Shown piece by piece: positions 30,279-38,595 of a DNA stretch of 39,490 nt (its first letter is position 1; each line of letters starts with the position of its first letter). The stretch is taken from the NCBI GenBank assembly GCA_902604545.1, contig CACKZG010000007.1, positions 1 to 39,490 on the forward strand, in the 5' to 3' direction. This stretch comes from an uncultured Pelagibacteraceae bacterium. Lineage in GTDB: Bacteria > Pseudomonadota > Alphaproteobacteria > Pelagibacterales > Pelagibacteraceae. The translations under genes were made by a program, and so were the position numbers. The notes below the pieces were generated by a model. It was given only the letters and a program-made list of their open reading frames with translations, was not told the DNA's origin and ran no database searches.

Positions 30279-30296
30279 TTTAGAGAACACTCTAAA
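30279..30296 (+). other. Small hairpin in the groEL 3' UTR
   Basis: Perfect 7-bp inverted repeat TTTAGAG-AACA-CTCTAAA, 10 nt after the groEL stop and 22 nt before the terminator hairpin. Not followed by a T-run, so it is more likely an mRNA-stabilising structure than a second terminator; function inferred. Confidence 0.5.
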
Positions 30297-30318
30297 AACA
30301 TACTTTATACAAAATTAG

Positions 30319-30352
30319 AACCCTCGGAACGAAAGTTTCGGGGGTTTTTTTT
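30319..30352 (+). terminator. Rho-independent terminator of groESL
   Basis: A 12-bp stem (two G-U pairs) closed by a C-G pair on a GAAA tetraloop: the 5' arm is 30319-30330, loop 30331-30334, 3' arm 30335-30346, and the T-run continues to 30352. This is the clearest intrinsic terminator in the window. Confidence 0.93.
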
Positions 30353-30382
30353 ATTCATAAATATAGTACTGTTTTAATCAGA

Positions 30383-30775
30383 ATGAATTTAAAAACAATA
30401 TTCAAAAGACTTATTTTATTAGATTTGTCATTATCCATACTAATAATTGTTTCCGTTTTTTATGAGTCTGAAATAGTTGTTGATTTTAATGAGAGTGTAA
30501 ATCCACCAAATGACATGACTGACATACTTGGGGTCATTGCATTAATTTTTTTGGTGTTTTACTTGGTAAACTTATATCTATTATATAAATTTAAAAATAT
30601 TGGAAAACAAATGTATCTATTCCTATTTATTTTAGGATCAATAATTGTGTTATTAACGGGAATAAATGCTTATGGACCAATAGTTTACTTGCTCGATGGA
30701 TTGGGATGGGCATGTAGTGGAGCAATATTAGTCTTCTTATATTTTACTCCAATCAAAAAAGAGTTCGAGAAATAA
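30383..30775 (+). CDS. Hypothetical small multi-pass membrane protein
   Basis: I do not recognise a family. The 130-residue protein has four hydrophobic segments, at about 9-27, 46-68, 76-93 and 103-123, with a polar, acidic loop (SEIVVDFNESVNPPNDMTD) between the first two and a charged C-terminus. The last helix contains DGLGWACSGAILVFLYF. It starts 30 nt after the groEL terminator T-run, so it has its own promoter; a TATAGT at 30362-30367 could be a -10 box. Uninterrupted frame and clear topology support a real gene. Confidence 0.75.
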   Translation: MNLKTIFKRLILLDLSLSILIIVSVFYESEIVVDFNESVNPPNDMTDILGVIALIFLVFYLVNLYLLYKFKNIGKQMYLFLFILGSIIVLLTGINAYGPIVYLLDGLGWACSGAILVFLYFTPIKKEFEK

Positions 30776-30803
30776 TAAAATCATCTTTTAACTTGCTTTT
30801 AAA

Positions 30804-30940
30804 TTGGAGGGTTTTCTCAATGAACTTTTCAATGAACTTCTTAAATAAGTGAGTATTGGCGTAATATGTGTGTGAATGTAATCCTCTACCTCAAACAAAA
30901 ATTCAATAAGGACAGTTTTTACTGCTCTTTTTTTTTGTCC
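30804..30940 (+). ncRNA. Candidate small RNA or leader with a 10-codon ORF and terminator-like hairpin
   Basis: A 178-nt gap separates the membrane-protein gene from the secreted-protein gene. It holds a good ribosome-binding site (GGAGG, 30806-30810), 9 nt before ATG at 30820, opening a 10-codon ORF (MNFSMNFLNK, stop at 30850-30852) built on a tandem CAATGAACTT repeat. Then comes an imperfect hairpin (5' arm from about 30908, loop TTTTTA 30916-30921, arm CTGCTC 30922-30927) followed by nine T (30928-30936). CCTC/ACCTCAA at 30883-30894 could pair with the ribosome-binding site. It could be an attenuator-like leader for the next gene, a separate small RNA ending in a terminator, or neither. 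Seen as sequence; function inferred. Confidence 0.35.
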
Positions 30941-30968
30941 AATTTAGTCTTTAATGTTAAAAATAACT

Positions 30969-31382
30969 ATGAAAAATATTTTTTTTAAAATAGTAATTTT
31001 TTTATTGTTTACTAACACTGCTCTGTCTGCAAGTTTTAATTGGACAAAAGTTGTTACAACAATCGATGGTGATACAGCCTGGTATTACGATAAAAAATCA
31101 GTTTTTAAAGTTGGAAGTTATAGATTTTATTGGCAACTAGGAAATTATTTAAAAAATTATGATGAGGACAAATCAGTTATATCACATTCAATGGTCAATT
31201 GTGACACATATGAAATGAAGTGGATAACATATACTGGCTACTCGGAACATATGGGTAAAGGTAAAACAAATTTTGAAGCCATTATGCCAGAATCTGAACC
31301 CTCTTACTTTGTTTGGGAATACTTTGATCCAAAAACAACTGTGCAAGGAATGGTTACAGAAAAAGTATGCAATGAAAGATGA
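30969..31382 (+). CDS. Secreted protein resembling the surface-adhesin protein E domain
   Basis: Small exported protein of unknown role. A signal peptide is clear (MKNIFFKIVIFLLFTNTALSA). The mature part, with the pattern W-x-x-V, DTAWYYDKKSV, YRFYWQL, VNCDTYEMKW, YSEHMGKGK and a final VCNE, resembles the widespread Adhesin_E-type domain, whose members have two cysteines near these positions (both present, in VNCD and KVCN). I prefer the ATG at 30969, which gives a compact signal peptide; an in-frame ATG at 30954 adds five residues. Neither has a ribosome-binding site. Family assignment is by pattern recall only. Confidence 0.72.
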   Translation: MKNIFFKIVIFLLFTNTALSASFNWTKVVTTIDGDTAWYYDKKSVFKVGSYRFYWQLGNYLKNYDEDKSVISHSMVNCDTYEMKWITYTGYSEHMGKGKTNFEAIMPESEPSYFVWEYFDPKTTVQGMVTEKVCNER

Positions 31383-31396
31383 ATTAAAATATTTTA

Positions 31397-31513
31397 ATGT
31401 CAAAAAGATATAGTGGAAAATCCTTTAAAGATTCTAGTGTTAAAAAAAAACCTAAATTTAATTTAAAAGAAAAAAGAAGAATTAAAAAAGATAAGCAAAA
31501 AAAGACAAATTAG
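31397..31513 (+). CDS. Candidate 38-residue Lys/Arg-rich protein upstream of typA
   Basis: ATG at 31397 to TAG at 31511-31513, in the longest gap of the window. The product starts MSKRYSGKSFKDSSVKKK and ends KEKRRIKKDKQKKTN: about half the residues are Lys or Arg, with no hydrophobic segment. Such composition suits an RNA- or ribosome-associated protein, and typA, a ribosome-associated GTPase, follows 85 nt downstream. Composition alone is weak evidence at this A content, where Lys codons arise easily, but the ordered MSKRYSGKSF start and clean stop favour a gene. No known family recognised. Confidence 0.5.
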   Translation: MSKRYSGKSFKDSSVKKKPKFNLKEKRRIKKDKQKKTN

Positions 31514-31581
31514 TCCTAAATTTTAAGAAATATTCAAGCCTGCTATGAGTTTTTTTAAGTTTTAATATCATTTTAAATATG

Positions 31582-31587
31582 TATAAG
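31582..31587 (+). promoter_or_regulatory. Possible -10 box of typA
   Basis: TATAAG, 11 nt before the typA ATG at 31599. If it is used, the transcript would begin only a few bases before, or at, the start codon, a nearly leaderless mRNA. No convincing -35 element. Weak evidence in such AT-rich DNA. Confidence 0.25.
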
Positions 31588-31598
31588 AGCCAAAATTT

Positions 31599-33425
31599 AT
31601 GAAAAATAATATCAGAAATATCACAATTATAGCTCATGTTGACCATGGCAAGACTACTTTAATTGACAATTTAATGAAACAAAGTGGTTCATTTAGAGAT
31701 AATGAGATTGTTGATGAAAGGTTAATGGATTCAGGTGAGCTTGAAAAAGAAAGAGGAATTACAATTTTAGCAAAACCTGCTTCTATTAATTGGAATAATT
31801 CAAGAATAAACATAATCGATACTCCTGGTCACAGAGATTTTGCTGCTGAAGTTGAAAGAGTTTTAAGTATGGCAGATGGAGCTTTGTTGTTAATTGACTC
31901 CGCAGAAGGTGTTATGCCTCAAACAAAATTTGTATTATCTAAAGCACTTAAACAAGGATTAAAACCAATTGTTGTTATTAACAAATTAGATAAAGCTGAT
32001 CAAAGAGCTAATGAAGTTTTAGATGAAACATTTGATTTGTTTGTTAGCTTAGACGCAAATGAAGAACAATTAGATTTTCCAGTTCTATATGCAAGTGGAA
32101 GATCCGGTTGGGCAAATCATGAAGTTGATGGTTCAAAAGAAAATTTAAATCCTTTGTTAAATTTAATTGTTGATCATGTAAAACCTGCTGAACTTGACAA
32201 AACTAAACCTTTTGCAATGTTGTCAACTCTACTTTATGCAGATAGTTTTTTAGGAAGAAGTTTAGTTGGAAGAATTACACAAGGTACTGCTAAAGCTAAT
32301 CAATCTATAAAGGCAATCAATTTAAATGGTGAAAAAGTTGATGAAGGAAAGTTAACAAAAATTTTTAGATATGAAGGGACAAAAAAAGTTCCAATAGATA
32401 TTGGCGAGGCTGGAGATATTGTGGTTGTTGCCGGGTTAGAAAAAGCAAACGTTGCTGATACAATATGTGACTTAGAGGTAAAAGAACCAATCCCTGCTAC
32501 ACCGATAGATCCTCCCACAATGTCAATTACTATTACTGTAAATACTTCACCTTTAGCTGGAACTGAAGGTAAAAAACTAACCAGCACGCAAATAAGAGAT
32601 AGATTAGTTCAAGAAGCTCAAAATAACGTTGGAATTACATTTTCTGAAAACGAGGGAAAAGACTCTTTTGTTGTTAGTGGTAGAGGTGAGTTGATGTTGG
32701 AAATTCTTTTAACTCAAATGAGAAGAGAAGGTTTTGAAATGACAGTTAGTCCTCCAAAAGTTTTATATAAAACTGATGAAAATGGAAACAAACTTGAGCC
32801 AATTGAGGAAATTACCATGGACCTTGATGAAGAACATTCGTCAAAAGTAATTGATTCAATGAATAGAAGAAAAGGTAAACTAATAGAATTAAAAGACACT
32901 GGAACCAATAAAAAAAGATTAATTTTTCATGCGCCTACTAGAGGTTTAATGGGCTACACAAGTAGATTTCTTACACTTACAAAAGGAAATGGAGTGATTA
33001 ATAGAATATTCCATAGCTATGGTCCTTTTGAAGGAGAAATGGAGGGTAGAAGAAACGGAGCGTTAATATCCATGGAACAAGGAAAAGCTGTTGCATTCGC
33101 TATCTTTAACTTACAAGCACGAGGAGAGATGTTTGTTACACACAACGACTCAGTTTATCCTGGAATGATTGTTGGTCTTTCGCCTAAACCAGGAGATATG
33201 ATCATTAATGTAATGAAGGGTAAAAAATTGACCAATATGAGAACTCAAGGTACTGATGAGAATGTCGTGCTTACACCTGTAAGGAAAATGTCAATTGCAG
33301 AACAATTAAGTATGCTTAATACAGATGAAGCTTTAGAGATAACACCAGACTCTTGTAGATTAAGAAAAGCAATTCTTGACCCCCACGAGAGAAAAAAAAG
33401 CGAAAAAGCTATAGCTGCAGCCTAA
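31599..33425 (+). CDS. typA: Ribosome-associated translational GTPase TypA/BipA
   Basis: EF-G-like GTPase involved in ribosome assembly and stress adaptation. G-motifs: AHVDHGKTT (12-20), RGITI in switch I, DTPGHRDF, and NKLDKAD. The C-terminal half carries EF-G domains III and V and the TypA-specific domain, recognised by GRGELMLEILLTQMRREGFE, HAPTRGLMGYTSRFLTLTKG and the TNMRTQGTDENVVLTPVRKMSIEQ-like segment. Length 608 is standard. Its stop overlaps that of the convergent YczE-like gene (CTAA, 33422-33425). Confidence 0.97.
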   Translation: MKNNIRNITIIAHVDHGKTTLIDNLMKQSGSFRDNEIVDERLMDSGELEKERGITILAKPASINWNNSRINIIDTPGHRDFAAEVERVLSMADGALLLIDSAEGVMPQTKFVLSKALKQGLKPIVVINKLDKADQRANEVLDETFDLFVSLDANEEQLDFPVLYASGRSGWANHEVDGSKENLNPLLNLIVDHVKPAELDKTKPFAMLSTLLYADSFLGRSLVGRITQGTAKANQSIKAINLNGEKVDEGKLTKIFRYEGTKKVPIDIGEAGDIVVVAGLEKANVADTICDLEVKEPIPATPIDPPTMSITITVNTSPLAGTEGKKLTSTQIRDRLVQEAQNNVGITFSENEGKDSFVVSGRGELMLEILLTQMRREGFEMTVSPPKVLYKTDENGNKLEPIEEITMDLDEEHSSKVIDSMNRRKGKLIELKDTGTNKKRLIFHAPTRGLMGYTSRFLTLTKGNGVINRIFHSYGPFEGEMEGRRNGALISMEQGKAVAFAIFNLQARGEMFVTHNDSVYPGMIVGLSPKPGDMIINVMKGKKLTNMRTQGTDENVVLTPVRKMSIAEQLSMLNTDEALEITPDSCRLRKAILDPHERKKSEKAIAAA

Positions 33426-34069
33426 TCAAAAGTTTTATCAACTAAATAAAGTCCTAAAGCAACGCAAGGACCTATTCCAAATGCAAACAATAAAGTTCCA
33501 ACCCCTACTGTTCCTCCTAAATACCACCCAATGCTAACAACTGAAATTTCTAATGTTCCTCTTACAACAGCTATAGGAAAATTAGTTAATTTTTGTAACC
33601 CTATCATCAATCCATCTCTAGGACCGGCTCCTAAATTCGATACCAAGTAAATACCCCCACCTATACCAACCATGATAACAGAAATTACAGCTAATAATAA
33701 TTGATGAATATAATTTGATGGTGTTGGAACATACTTAATACAAAGATCAATCATAATTGCAATTATCAGAGCATTGAATATTGTACCCATCCCTGGTTTT
33801 TGCCCAAGAGGTATCCATAAAATTAAAACAGCAATACTTATTAATAATGTGATAGTTCCTATACTTAAATTAACATTTAAGGAAATACCTTGGGCTAAAA
33901 CACTCCAAGGAGAGGCTCCTGTGAATGAAACAATTAACAATCCCTCACCTAACCCAAATAAAGACAAACCAAAACATAAGAAAAAAAATGTAGAAAACTT
34001 TGGTTTAAAATTAAATGGTTTTTCTGAGCTCCATTTTACTTTTGGAATTTTTTTTATTTTTAAAAACAT
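33422..34069 (-). CDS. YczE/YitT-like integral membrane protein
   Basis: Function unknown. The 215-residue protein has five or six hydrophobic helices and an internal duplication typical of the YczE group: FTGASPWSVLAQGIS in the first half and SNLGAGPRDGLMIGLQKL in the second, each a (L/T)GA(S/G)P(W/R)D-like turn, plus FGIGPCVALGLYLVD at the end. A basic N-terminal tail (KIKKIPKVKWSSEKP) precedes the first helix. Convergent with typA, sharing the stop; divergent from the secreted-protein gene at 34123 over a 53-nt gap. No transport substrate can be inferred. Confidence 0.82.
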   Translation of the reverse strand: MFLKIKKIPKVKWSSEKPFNFKPKFSTFFFLCFGLSLFGLGEGLLIVSFTGASPWSVLAQGISLNVNLSIGTITLLISIAVLILWIPLGQKPGMGTIFNALIIAIMIDLCIKYVPTPSNYIHQLLLAVISVIMVGIGGGIYLVSNLGAGPRDGLMIGLQKLTNFPIAVVRGTLEISVVSIGWYLGGTVGVGTLLFAFGIGPCVALGLYLVDKTFD

Positions 34070-34122
34070 AATTGTAGTAATCTATATCTATTAATGAAAA
34101 ATTCTAATATTGTAACTATCAA

Positions 34123-34803
34123 ATGAAAAAGTTAGTAGTTATTTTATTTGTTGTATTTTTCTCATCAACTTCTTTAGCTCATATTGGTCATTATAACAAA
34201 TTTGACAAAATAGAAATGGAGATCTTGAGAAATGATGAAGTAATTGGATATAACAATTATTTTTTTAAAAGAGATGGTGAAAAAACGACAGTAAAAAATC
34301 AATACAAATTTGAGGTAAAATTACTATTTGCAACAATATTTAAAGTAGAGGGATATGGGGAAGAAATTTATTTAAAAGATGATTTAATATCTTTTCAATC
34401 AAAGACACTTCAAAATAAAAAAGAAAAATTTGTAAACTTAAAACTGGATAAAAATAATAAAAAGTTTTACATCAAAGGGTCCTCATATTCAGGTGAAGCT
34501 TCTAAAAAAAATATTATAGGAAATTGGTGGAGTCATAAAATTTTACAAACAGAAAGCCAAATAAGTCCTATTTCTGGAAGTATAAAAGAACAAATAGTAA
34601 CTTTTATTGGCAAAGAAAATATTTCAATTAATGGCAAACAATACGAAACAGATCATTTCAAACTTACATCTAAAGATATGTCTCTACCTGAGGATAAAAA
34701 ATTAAATTTTGATATTTGGCTTGATAAAAAAACTTCAGTTATTGTCAAAGTTACATATAAAAGAATGGGAGATTGGGAATATCGTTTAAAAAATCTTGAA
34801 TAA
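34123..34803 (+). CDS. Secreted DUF6134-like protein
   Basis: Exported protein of unknown function. A signal peptide MKKLVVILFVVFFSSTSLA ends with a good S-x-A cleavage site; the mature protein would then begin HIGHYNKF. The rest is beta-rich, and its layout (V-x-x-N-D-E-V-I-G-Y near the start, a region of F-K-V-E-G-Y-G-E-E, NWWSHKIL, GKQYETDHFKLT, FDIWLDKKTSVIVKVTYKR and a final EYRLKNLE) fits the DUF6134 pattern of periplasmic proteins. Length 226. Stands alone on the plus strand between the YczE-like gene and the convergent FAD oxidoreductase (6-nt gap). Confidence 0.68.
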   Translation: MKKLVVILFVVFFSSTSLAHIGHYNKFDKIEMEILRNDEVIGYNNYFFKRDGEKTTVKNQYKFEVKLLFATIFKVEGYGEEIYLKDDLISFQSKTLQNKKEKFVNLKLDKNNKKFYIKGSSYSGEASKKNIIGNWWSHKILQTESQISPISGSIKEQIVTFIGKENISINGKQYETDHFKLTSKDMSLPEDKKLNFDIWLDKKTSVIVKVTYKRMGDWEYRLKNLE

Positions 34804-34809
34804 AATTAT

Positions 34810-35781
34810 TTATTTATTTATTTTTTTATAAAGATTATTTGCACTTATCCATCCAGCCTCAACCCTAGGTCCCACAAACCAGTCTCCACATACTCCTAAA
34901 TTTAATTTAGTATTCCAATAACTTTTGACTTTAAAGGGCCTAGAATTTGAAGAATATTTCCAACCATGGTTTAATGAGGTTAATATTTTTTTTTTTTTAA
35001 TTCCAGTAAGTTTAAAAAATCGATCAATCAAAATCTTTGAATTTTTTTCTTTATTGTCTCTATTTTTATTTATTCTTTTATTTGCCCATAGACTTGTGCT
35101 TTGTAAAGTCCATAAATCATTATTACTTTTAAATCTTCTTTTACTATTTTCTTTAGCGGCCCATCCTAAAATTTTGTCGTCAAATAAATAACTTGATATG
35201 TTTTTATTTGTTTTTTTAATTTCAATCATGACTGTAATATTTGCATCCATTTTAATTTTTTGTTTGATGAATGGATCATCTATAAATTTTTTTGATAATT
35301 TTTTTAATTGTGGGAGTGGACAAGTTAATATTAATTTATCATAATATTTTATTTGGTTGTTCTTAAAATCTAATTTCCATTTATTATTTATAAATTTAAT
35401 CTTCTCTAACTCACTTTGAAAGTTACATTTTATATTCTTTATCAAATGTTTGCTGATATCATTATTACCTTTGCAACCAATTATTTTAATATGATTTTTA
35501 TTTTCTTTTTTTAATTTGTTTAAAAAAATATGTTTGCCACTCCATTTTTTTAGAATTTTTTTTTTACGTAAATTTGTAATAAATTTCTTAAATTGGATTG
35601 ATTTTGGAGAAATATATTGTGCCCCATGGTCAAATCCTTTTGACTTGTTTAATCTTTTAAAGGAAGATCTGCCACCTGGACCTCGAGCTTTATCATAAAT
35701 ATGTACAGAATTTTTTTTGCTTAAAAGATTAGCTATTGTCGCTCCTGAAATTCCAGAGCCAATTACGCAATAACTGCTCAT
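34810..35781 (-). CDS. FAD/NAD(P)-dependent amine-oxidase-like (renalase-like) oxidoreductase
   Basis: Flavoprotein with an N-terminal Rossmann motif GSGISG (8-13), the FAD ribose-binding acidic residue in VHIYDKARGPGGRSS (GG-R motif), and a C-terminal flavin-binding segment LGVCGDWFVGPRVEAGWISANNL. This is the pattern of renalase-like enzymes in proteobacteria; substrate unknown. Length 323. The ATG overlaps the tldE stop (ATGA), so it is the last gene of the tldD-tldE run. The end of the gene consists of a TTTA repeat that encodes the Lys/Asn-rich tail. Confidence 0.87.
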   Translation of the reverse strand: MSSYCVIGSGISGATIANLLSKKNSVHIYDKARGPGGRSSFKRLNKSKGFDHGAQYISPKSIQFKKFITNLRKKKILKKWSGKHIFLNKLKKENKNHIKIIGCKGNNDISKHLIKNIKCNFQSELEKIKFINNKWKLDFKNNQIKYYDKLILTCPLPQLKKLSKKFIDDPFIKQKIKMDANITVMIEIKKTNKNISSYLFDDKILGWAAKENSKRRFKSNNDLWTLQSTSLWANKRINKNRDNKEKNSKILIDRFFKLTGIKKKKILTSLNHGWKYSSNSRPFKVKSYWNTKLNLGVCGDWFVGPRVEAGWISANNLYKKINK

Positions 35782-37094
35782 TTTCCTGCAACAGTCATAC
35801 CTTCTATCATCATAGTTGGTGAATTGACTGAATATTCTAATTCTAAATCATTAGCTAAAGTTATATTTTTAAACATATCCTTAAAATTACCAGCAATTGT
35901 TATTTCATTAACAGGATATCTAAATTCTCCGTCTTCAACCAAAAAACCAGTCGCCCCTACTGAATAATCTCCTGTTACAAGATTAGATCCATGACCAATA
36001 GTTTCTGTAATATAAAGACTTTTTAAATTTTTTTTTAGAAGATCTTCATAACTTATATTTCCATTTTCAAAATATAAATTAGTAGTTCCGCCACTTCTTC
36101 CATTTGATTGTAAATTTAATTTTTTTCCATTGTAAGTGTCGACAAGGTAATTTTTAAGTATTCCATTCTCTATAAGTTGTAATGTATTAGAGTTTACACC
36201 CTCTGAATCAAAATTTTGAGAACCCATTCCTTTAATTATATCTGGTTTATCAATTACATTTATCGAATTAGCAAAAACCTGTTGACCAATTTTATCCTTT
36301 AAAAATGAAGTGCCTCTTGCAATTGCAGATGCAGATATTGCACTTGCAAAAACACTTAACATTCCTTTTGAAATTCTTTTATCAAAAATTATGCTTATCT
36401 TCTCACTTCCAATTTTGTTAGGGTTCAATTTTCTGATAGTTTGCTCGGCAGATTTATTTCCAAGATCTGATGCTTGCTTAATATCAGACAAATGACGTTT
36501 GCTAGAAAATTCATAGTCTCTTTCCATGCTATTTTCATCTTTTGCAACTGTTACGCAAGAAGTAGTAAAAGATGAAGTTTTATAACCGTCACAAAAACCG
36601 TCACTGTTAGCTAATATAAAATTTGATTTGTTTTCAGTAAAACTAGATTCTGTATTTATAATTTGATTTTCTGATGAAGCAGCCTCCTCTAAATCTTTTA
36701 AATATTTTATTTTTTTATCGTTTTCGAATCTTGTTTGATCATACAAATTAAGACTACTAATTTGTTTGGATAATAAATTTTTATCAGGCAAAGAATTAAA
36801 TTCATCCTCTGGTGTAATTTTTGTTGTTTCAAAACACTTTTCAATTAAAGTTTTTATATTCTCATCTAGTAAATTTGATGATGAAATTGAAGATCTTCTT
36901 TTACCTAAATAAGTTTCTATACTTAATGCCAATCCATCCGATCTATCTGAGGCTTCTAGGGATTTATTTCTAAAATTAACTGTTTCTGAAATTGAGTGAC
37001 CAACTACAACACTTGCATCAGTTGCTCCCATTTTTTTTGCCAAATCCAAACAATATGAAGCTTTCAATTTTAGAAATTCTTGATCCTTAACCAT
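35778..37094 (-). CDS. tldE: TldE/PmbA subunit of the TldD-TldE metalloprotease
   Basis: Partner of TldD; the heterodimer is known in other bacteria to process modified peptides such as microcin B17 and PqqA-like substrates and antitoxins. The protein has the U62 family fold: SISETVNFRNKSLEASDRSDGLALSI near the N-terminus, NSDGFCDGYKTSSFTTSC, and the C-terminal GHGSNLVTGDYSVGATGFLVEDGE and MMIEGMTVAG. It lacks the HExxxH metal motif, as expected for TldE. Length 438. Starts 3 nt after tldD. Confidence 0.94.
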   Translation of the reverse strand: MVKDQEFLKLKASYCLDLAKKMGATDASVVVGHSISETVNFRNKSLEASDRSDGLALSIETYLGKRRSSISSSNLLDENIKTLIEKCFETTKITPEDEFNSLPDKNLLSKQISSLNLYDQTRFENDKKIKYLKDLEEAASSENQIINTESSFTENKSNFILANSDGFCDGYKTSSFTTSCVTVAKDENSMERDYEFSSKRHLSDIKQASDLGNKSAEQTIRKLNPNKIGSEKISIIFDKRISKGMLSVFASAISASAIARGTSFLKDKIGQQVFANSINVIDKPDIIKGMGSQNFDSEGVNSNTLQLIENGILKNYLVDTYNGKKLNLQSNGRSGGTTNLYFENGNISYEDLLKKNLKSLYITETIGHGSNLVTGDYSVGATGFLVEDGEFRYPVNEITIAGNFKDMFKNITLANDLELEYSVNSPTMMIEGMTVAGK

Positions 37095-37097
37095 AAT

Positions 37098-38510
37098 TTA
37101 AATTTTTGTTCCACCAACTGTCATTTTATCAATCAAAATTGAAGGTTGAGCGACACCCACTGGAACTCCTTGTCCTGCTTTTCCACAAGTTCCTATACCT
37201 GGGTCTAACATCATATCATTTCCTACCATCGATACTTCTTTAAGTATTGATGGTCCATCACCAATAAGTGTTGCGCCTTTAATTGGAGATCCAATTTTAC
37301 CATTATTTATTTCGTAAGCCTCAGTACAATTAAATACAAATTTTCCAGATGTAATATCCACCTGGCCACCTCCAAAACTTACTGCAAAAATTCCTTTATC
37401 AACAGATTTAATCATTTCGTCTTGAGTTTGATTTCCACTTAACATCATTGTATTTCTCATTCTTGGTAACACGATATGTCTATAATTTTCTCTTCTTCCA
37501 GACCCAGTGGATCTTGTATTCATTAATCTTGCATTATGTCTGTCTTGCATAAAATTTTTAAGAATACCGTTTTCAATTAAAACTGTTCGCTCAGTTGGTG
37601 TTCCCTCGTCATCAATTGTTAAACTACCTCTTCTATTATCTATCGTACCGTCATCAACAATTGTTACTCCCTCACTTGCAACTTTTTCACCCATAAGATT
37701 ATGAAATGCTGATGTTTTTTTTCTATTAAAATCTCCTTCAAGACCATGACCAATTGCTTCATGAATTAATATAGCTGGCCAACCAGGTCCTAAAACTACT
37801 TTCATCTCACCAGCAGGTGCTGGTTTACTTTCTAAATTTACTGATGCTATCCTAAAAGCCTCTTCACAAACATTTTTCCAGTTGTCATTTTTTAAATAGT
37901 CATCATAAGATTGTCTGCCACCAATTCCATATACACCTGTTTCTTTTCTTCCATTTTTTTCTAACATCACAGACACATTAAATCTAATTAATGGACGTAC
38001 ATCAGTAAGCGACTCTCCACCTGATCGAATAATCTCTATTGATTTTTGTTCACCAGCAAAACTAGCTGTCACTTGTTTTACTGATCCATCTTTTTTTCTT
38101 AAAAATTCATTTACTTTATTTAAGACTTCTAATTTTGAATCTAACGTTTTTTGTTCAATTGGATTAATATCTTTATAAAATTTTTTATTAGATTTTGGAA
38201 TTTCATGATTGTATGTACCTTTAATTGATTTCAGGGTTGATTTAAGATTTTCTGAAGAATTTTTTAATGAATCTTTTGATATTTCATTTGAATATGAATA
38301 AGCAACAACCTCGTTTGAGATAGCCCTAAAACCAAATCCCAAATCAGAGCTGTAGTTTGAGCTTTTTATTTTGTTATCATCTAGCAAAATTGACTCTGAT
38401 TTAGACTCCTCTAAATAAAGTTCGCCATCATCACAATTGTTAAGTGTTTCAGATACTAATTTATCTACATCTTGTCTTGTTAAATCTGATTTATTAAAGA
38501 AATTACTCAT
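37098..38510 (-). CDS. tldD: TldD subunit of the TldD-TldE metalloprotease
   Basis: Catalytic subunit, a zinc peptidase. The HExxxH motif is H250-EAIG-H255 in ILIHEAIGHGLEGDF. Downstream are TIDDEGTPTERTVLIENGIL, MNTRSTGSGRRENYRH and GTCGKAGQGVPVGVAQPSILI with the third ligand cysteine typical of TldD. Length 470 is normal. First gene of the tldD-tldE-FAD run, 85 nt from the divergent DCC-family gene. No microcin-like or PQQ substrate gene is visible nearby, so the natural substrate is unknown. Confidence 0.96.
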   Translation of the reverse strand: MSNFFNKSDLTRQDVDKLVSETLNNCDDGELYLEESKSESILLDDNKIKSSNYSSDLGFGFRAISNEVVAYSYSNEISKDSLKNSSENLKSTLKSIKGTYNHEIPKSNKKFYKDINPIEQKTLDSKLEVLNKVNEFLRKKDGSVKQVTASFAGEQKSIEIIRSGGESLTDVRPLIRFNVSVMLEKNGRKETGVYGIGGRQSYDDYLKNDNWKNVCEEAFRIASVNLESKPAPAGEMKVVLGPGWPAILIHEAIGHGLEGDFNRKKTSAFHNLMGEKVASEGVTIVDDGTIDNRRGSLTIDDEGTPTERTVLIENGILKNFMQDRHNARLMNTRSTGSGRRENYRHIVLPRMRNTMMLSGNQTQDEMIKSVDKGIFAVSFGGGQVDITSGKFVFNCTEAYEINNGKIGSPIKGATLIGDGPSILKEVSMVGNDMMLDPGIGTCGKAGQGVPVGVAQPSILIDKMTVGGTKI

Positions 38511-38529
38511 TCACCTTAAATAGTAGTTT

Positions 38530-38545
38530 GTTGATAATTTTCAAC
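38530..38545. promoter_or_regulatory. Inverted repeat in the tldD / DCC-protein divergent region
   Basis: GTTGA-TAATTT-TCAAC, a 5-bp perfect inverted repeat, in the 85-nt gap between two divergent genes. It could be an operator for either gene, or chance in AT-rich DNA. No clear -35/-10 pair was found. Confidence 0.25.
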
Positions 38546-38595
38546 TGATCATTTTACGCATGTACAATTTCTTACTTAAAGTTAATTATTATTAA

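Noticed and set aside
34094..34126. 10-codon ORF (MKNSNIVTIK) ending in an ATGA overlap with the secreted-protein gene at 34123
   Set aside because: No ribosome-binding site and too short to distinguish from chance; noted only because of the overlap.
34806..34826. TTTA tandem repeat
   Set aside because: Short simple repeat that codes for the Lys/Asn tail of the FAD protein; no sign of a mobile or regulatory element.
36700..36740. TTCGAATC-like sequence that could suggest a tRNA T-arm
   Set aside because: Inside tldE, with no acceptor stem, D-arm or anticodon arm around it.
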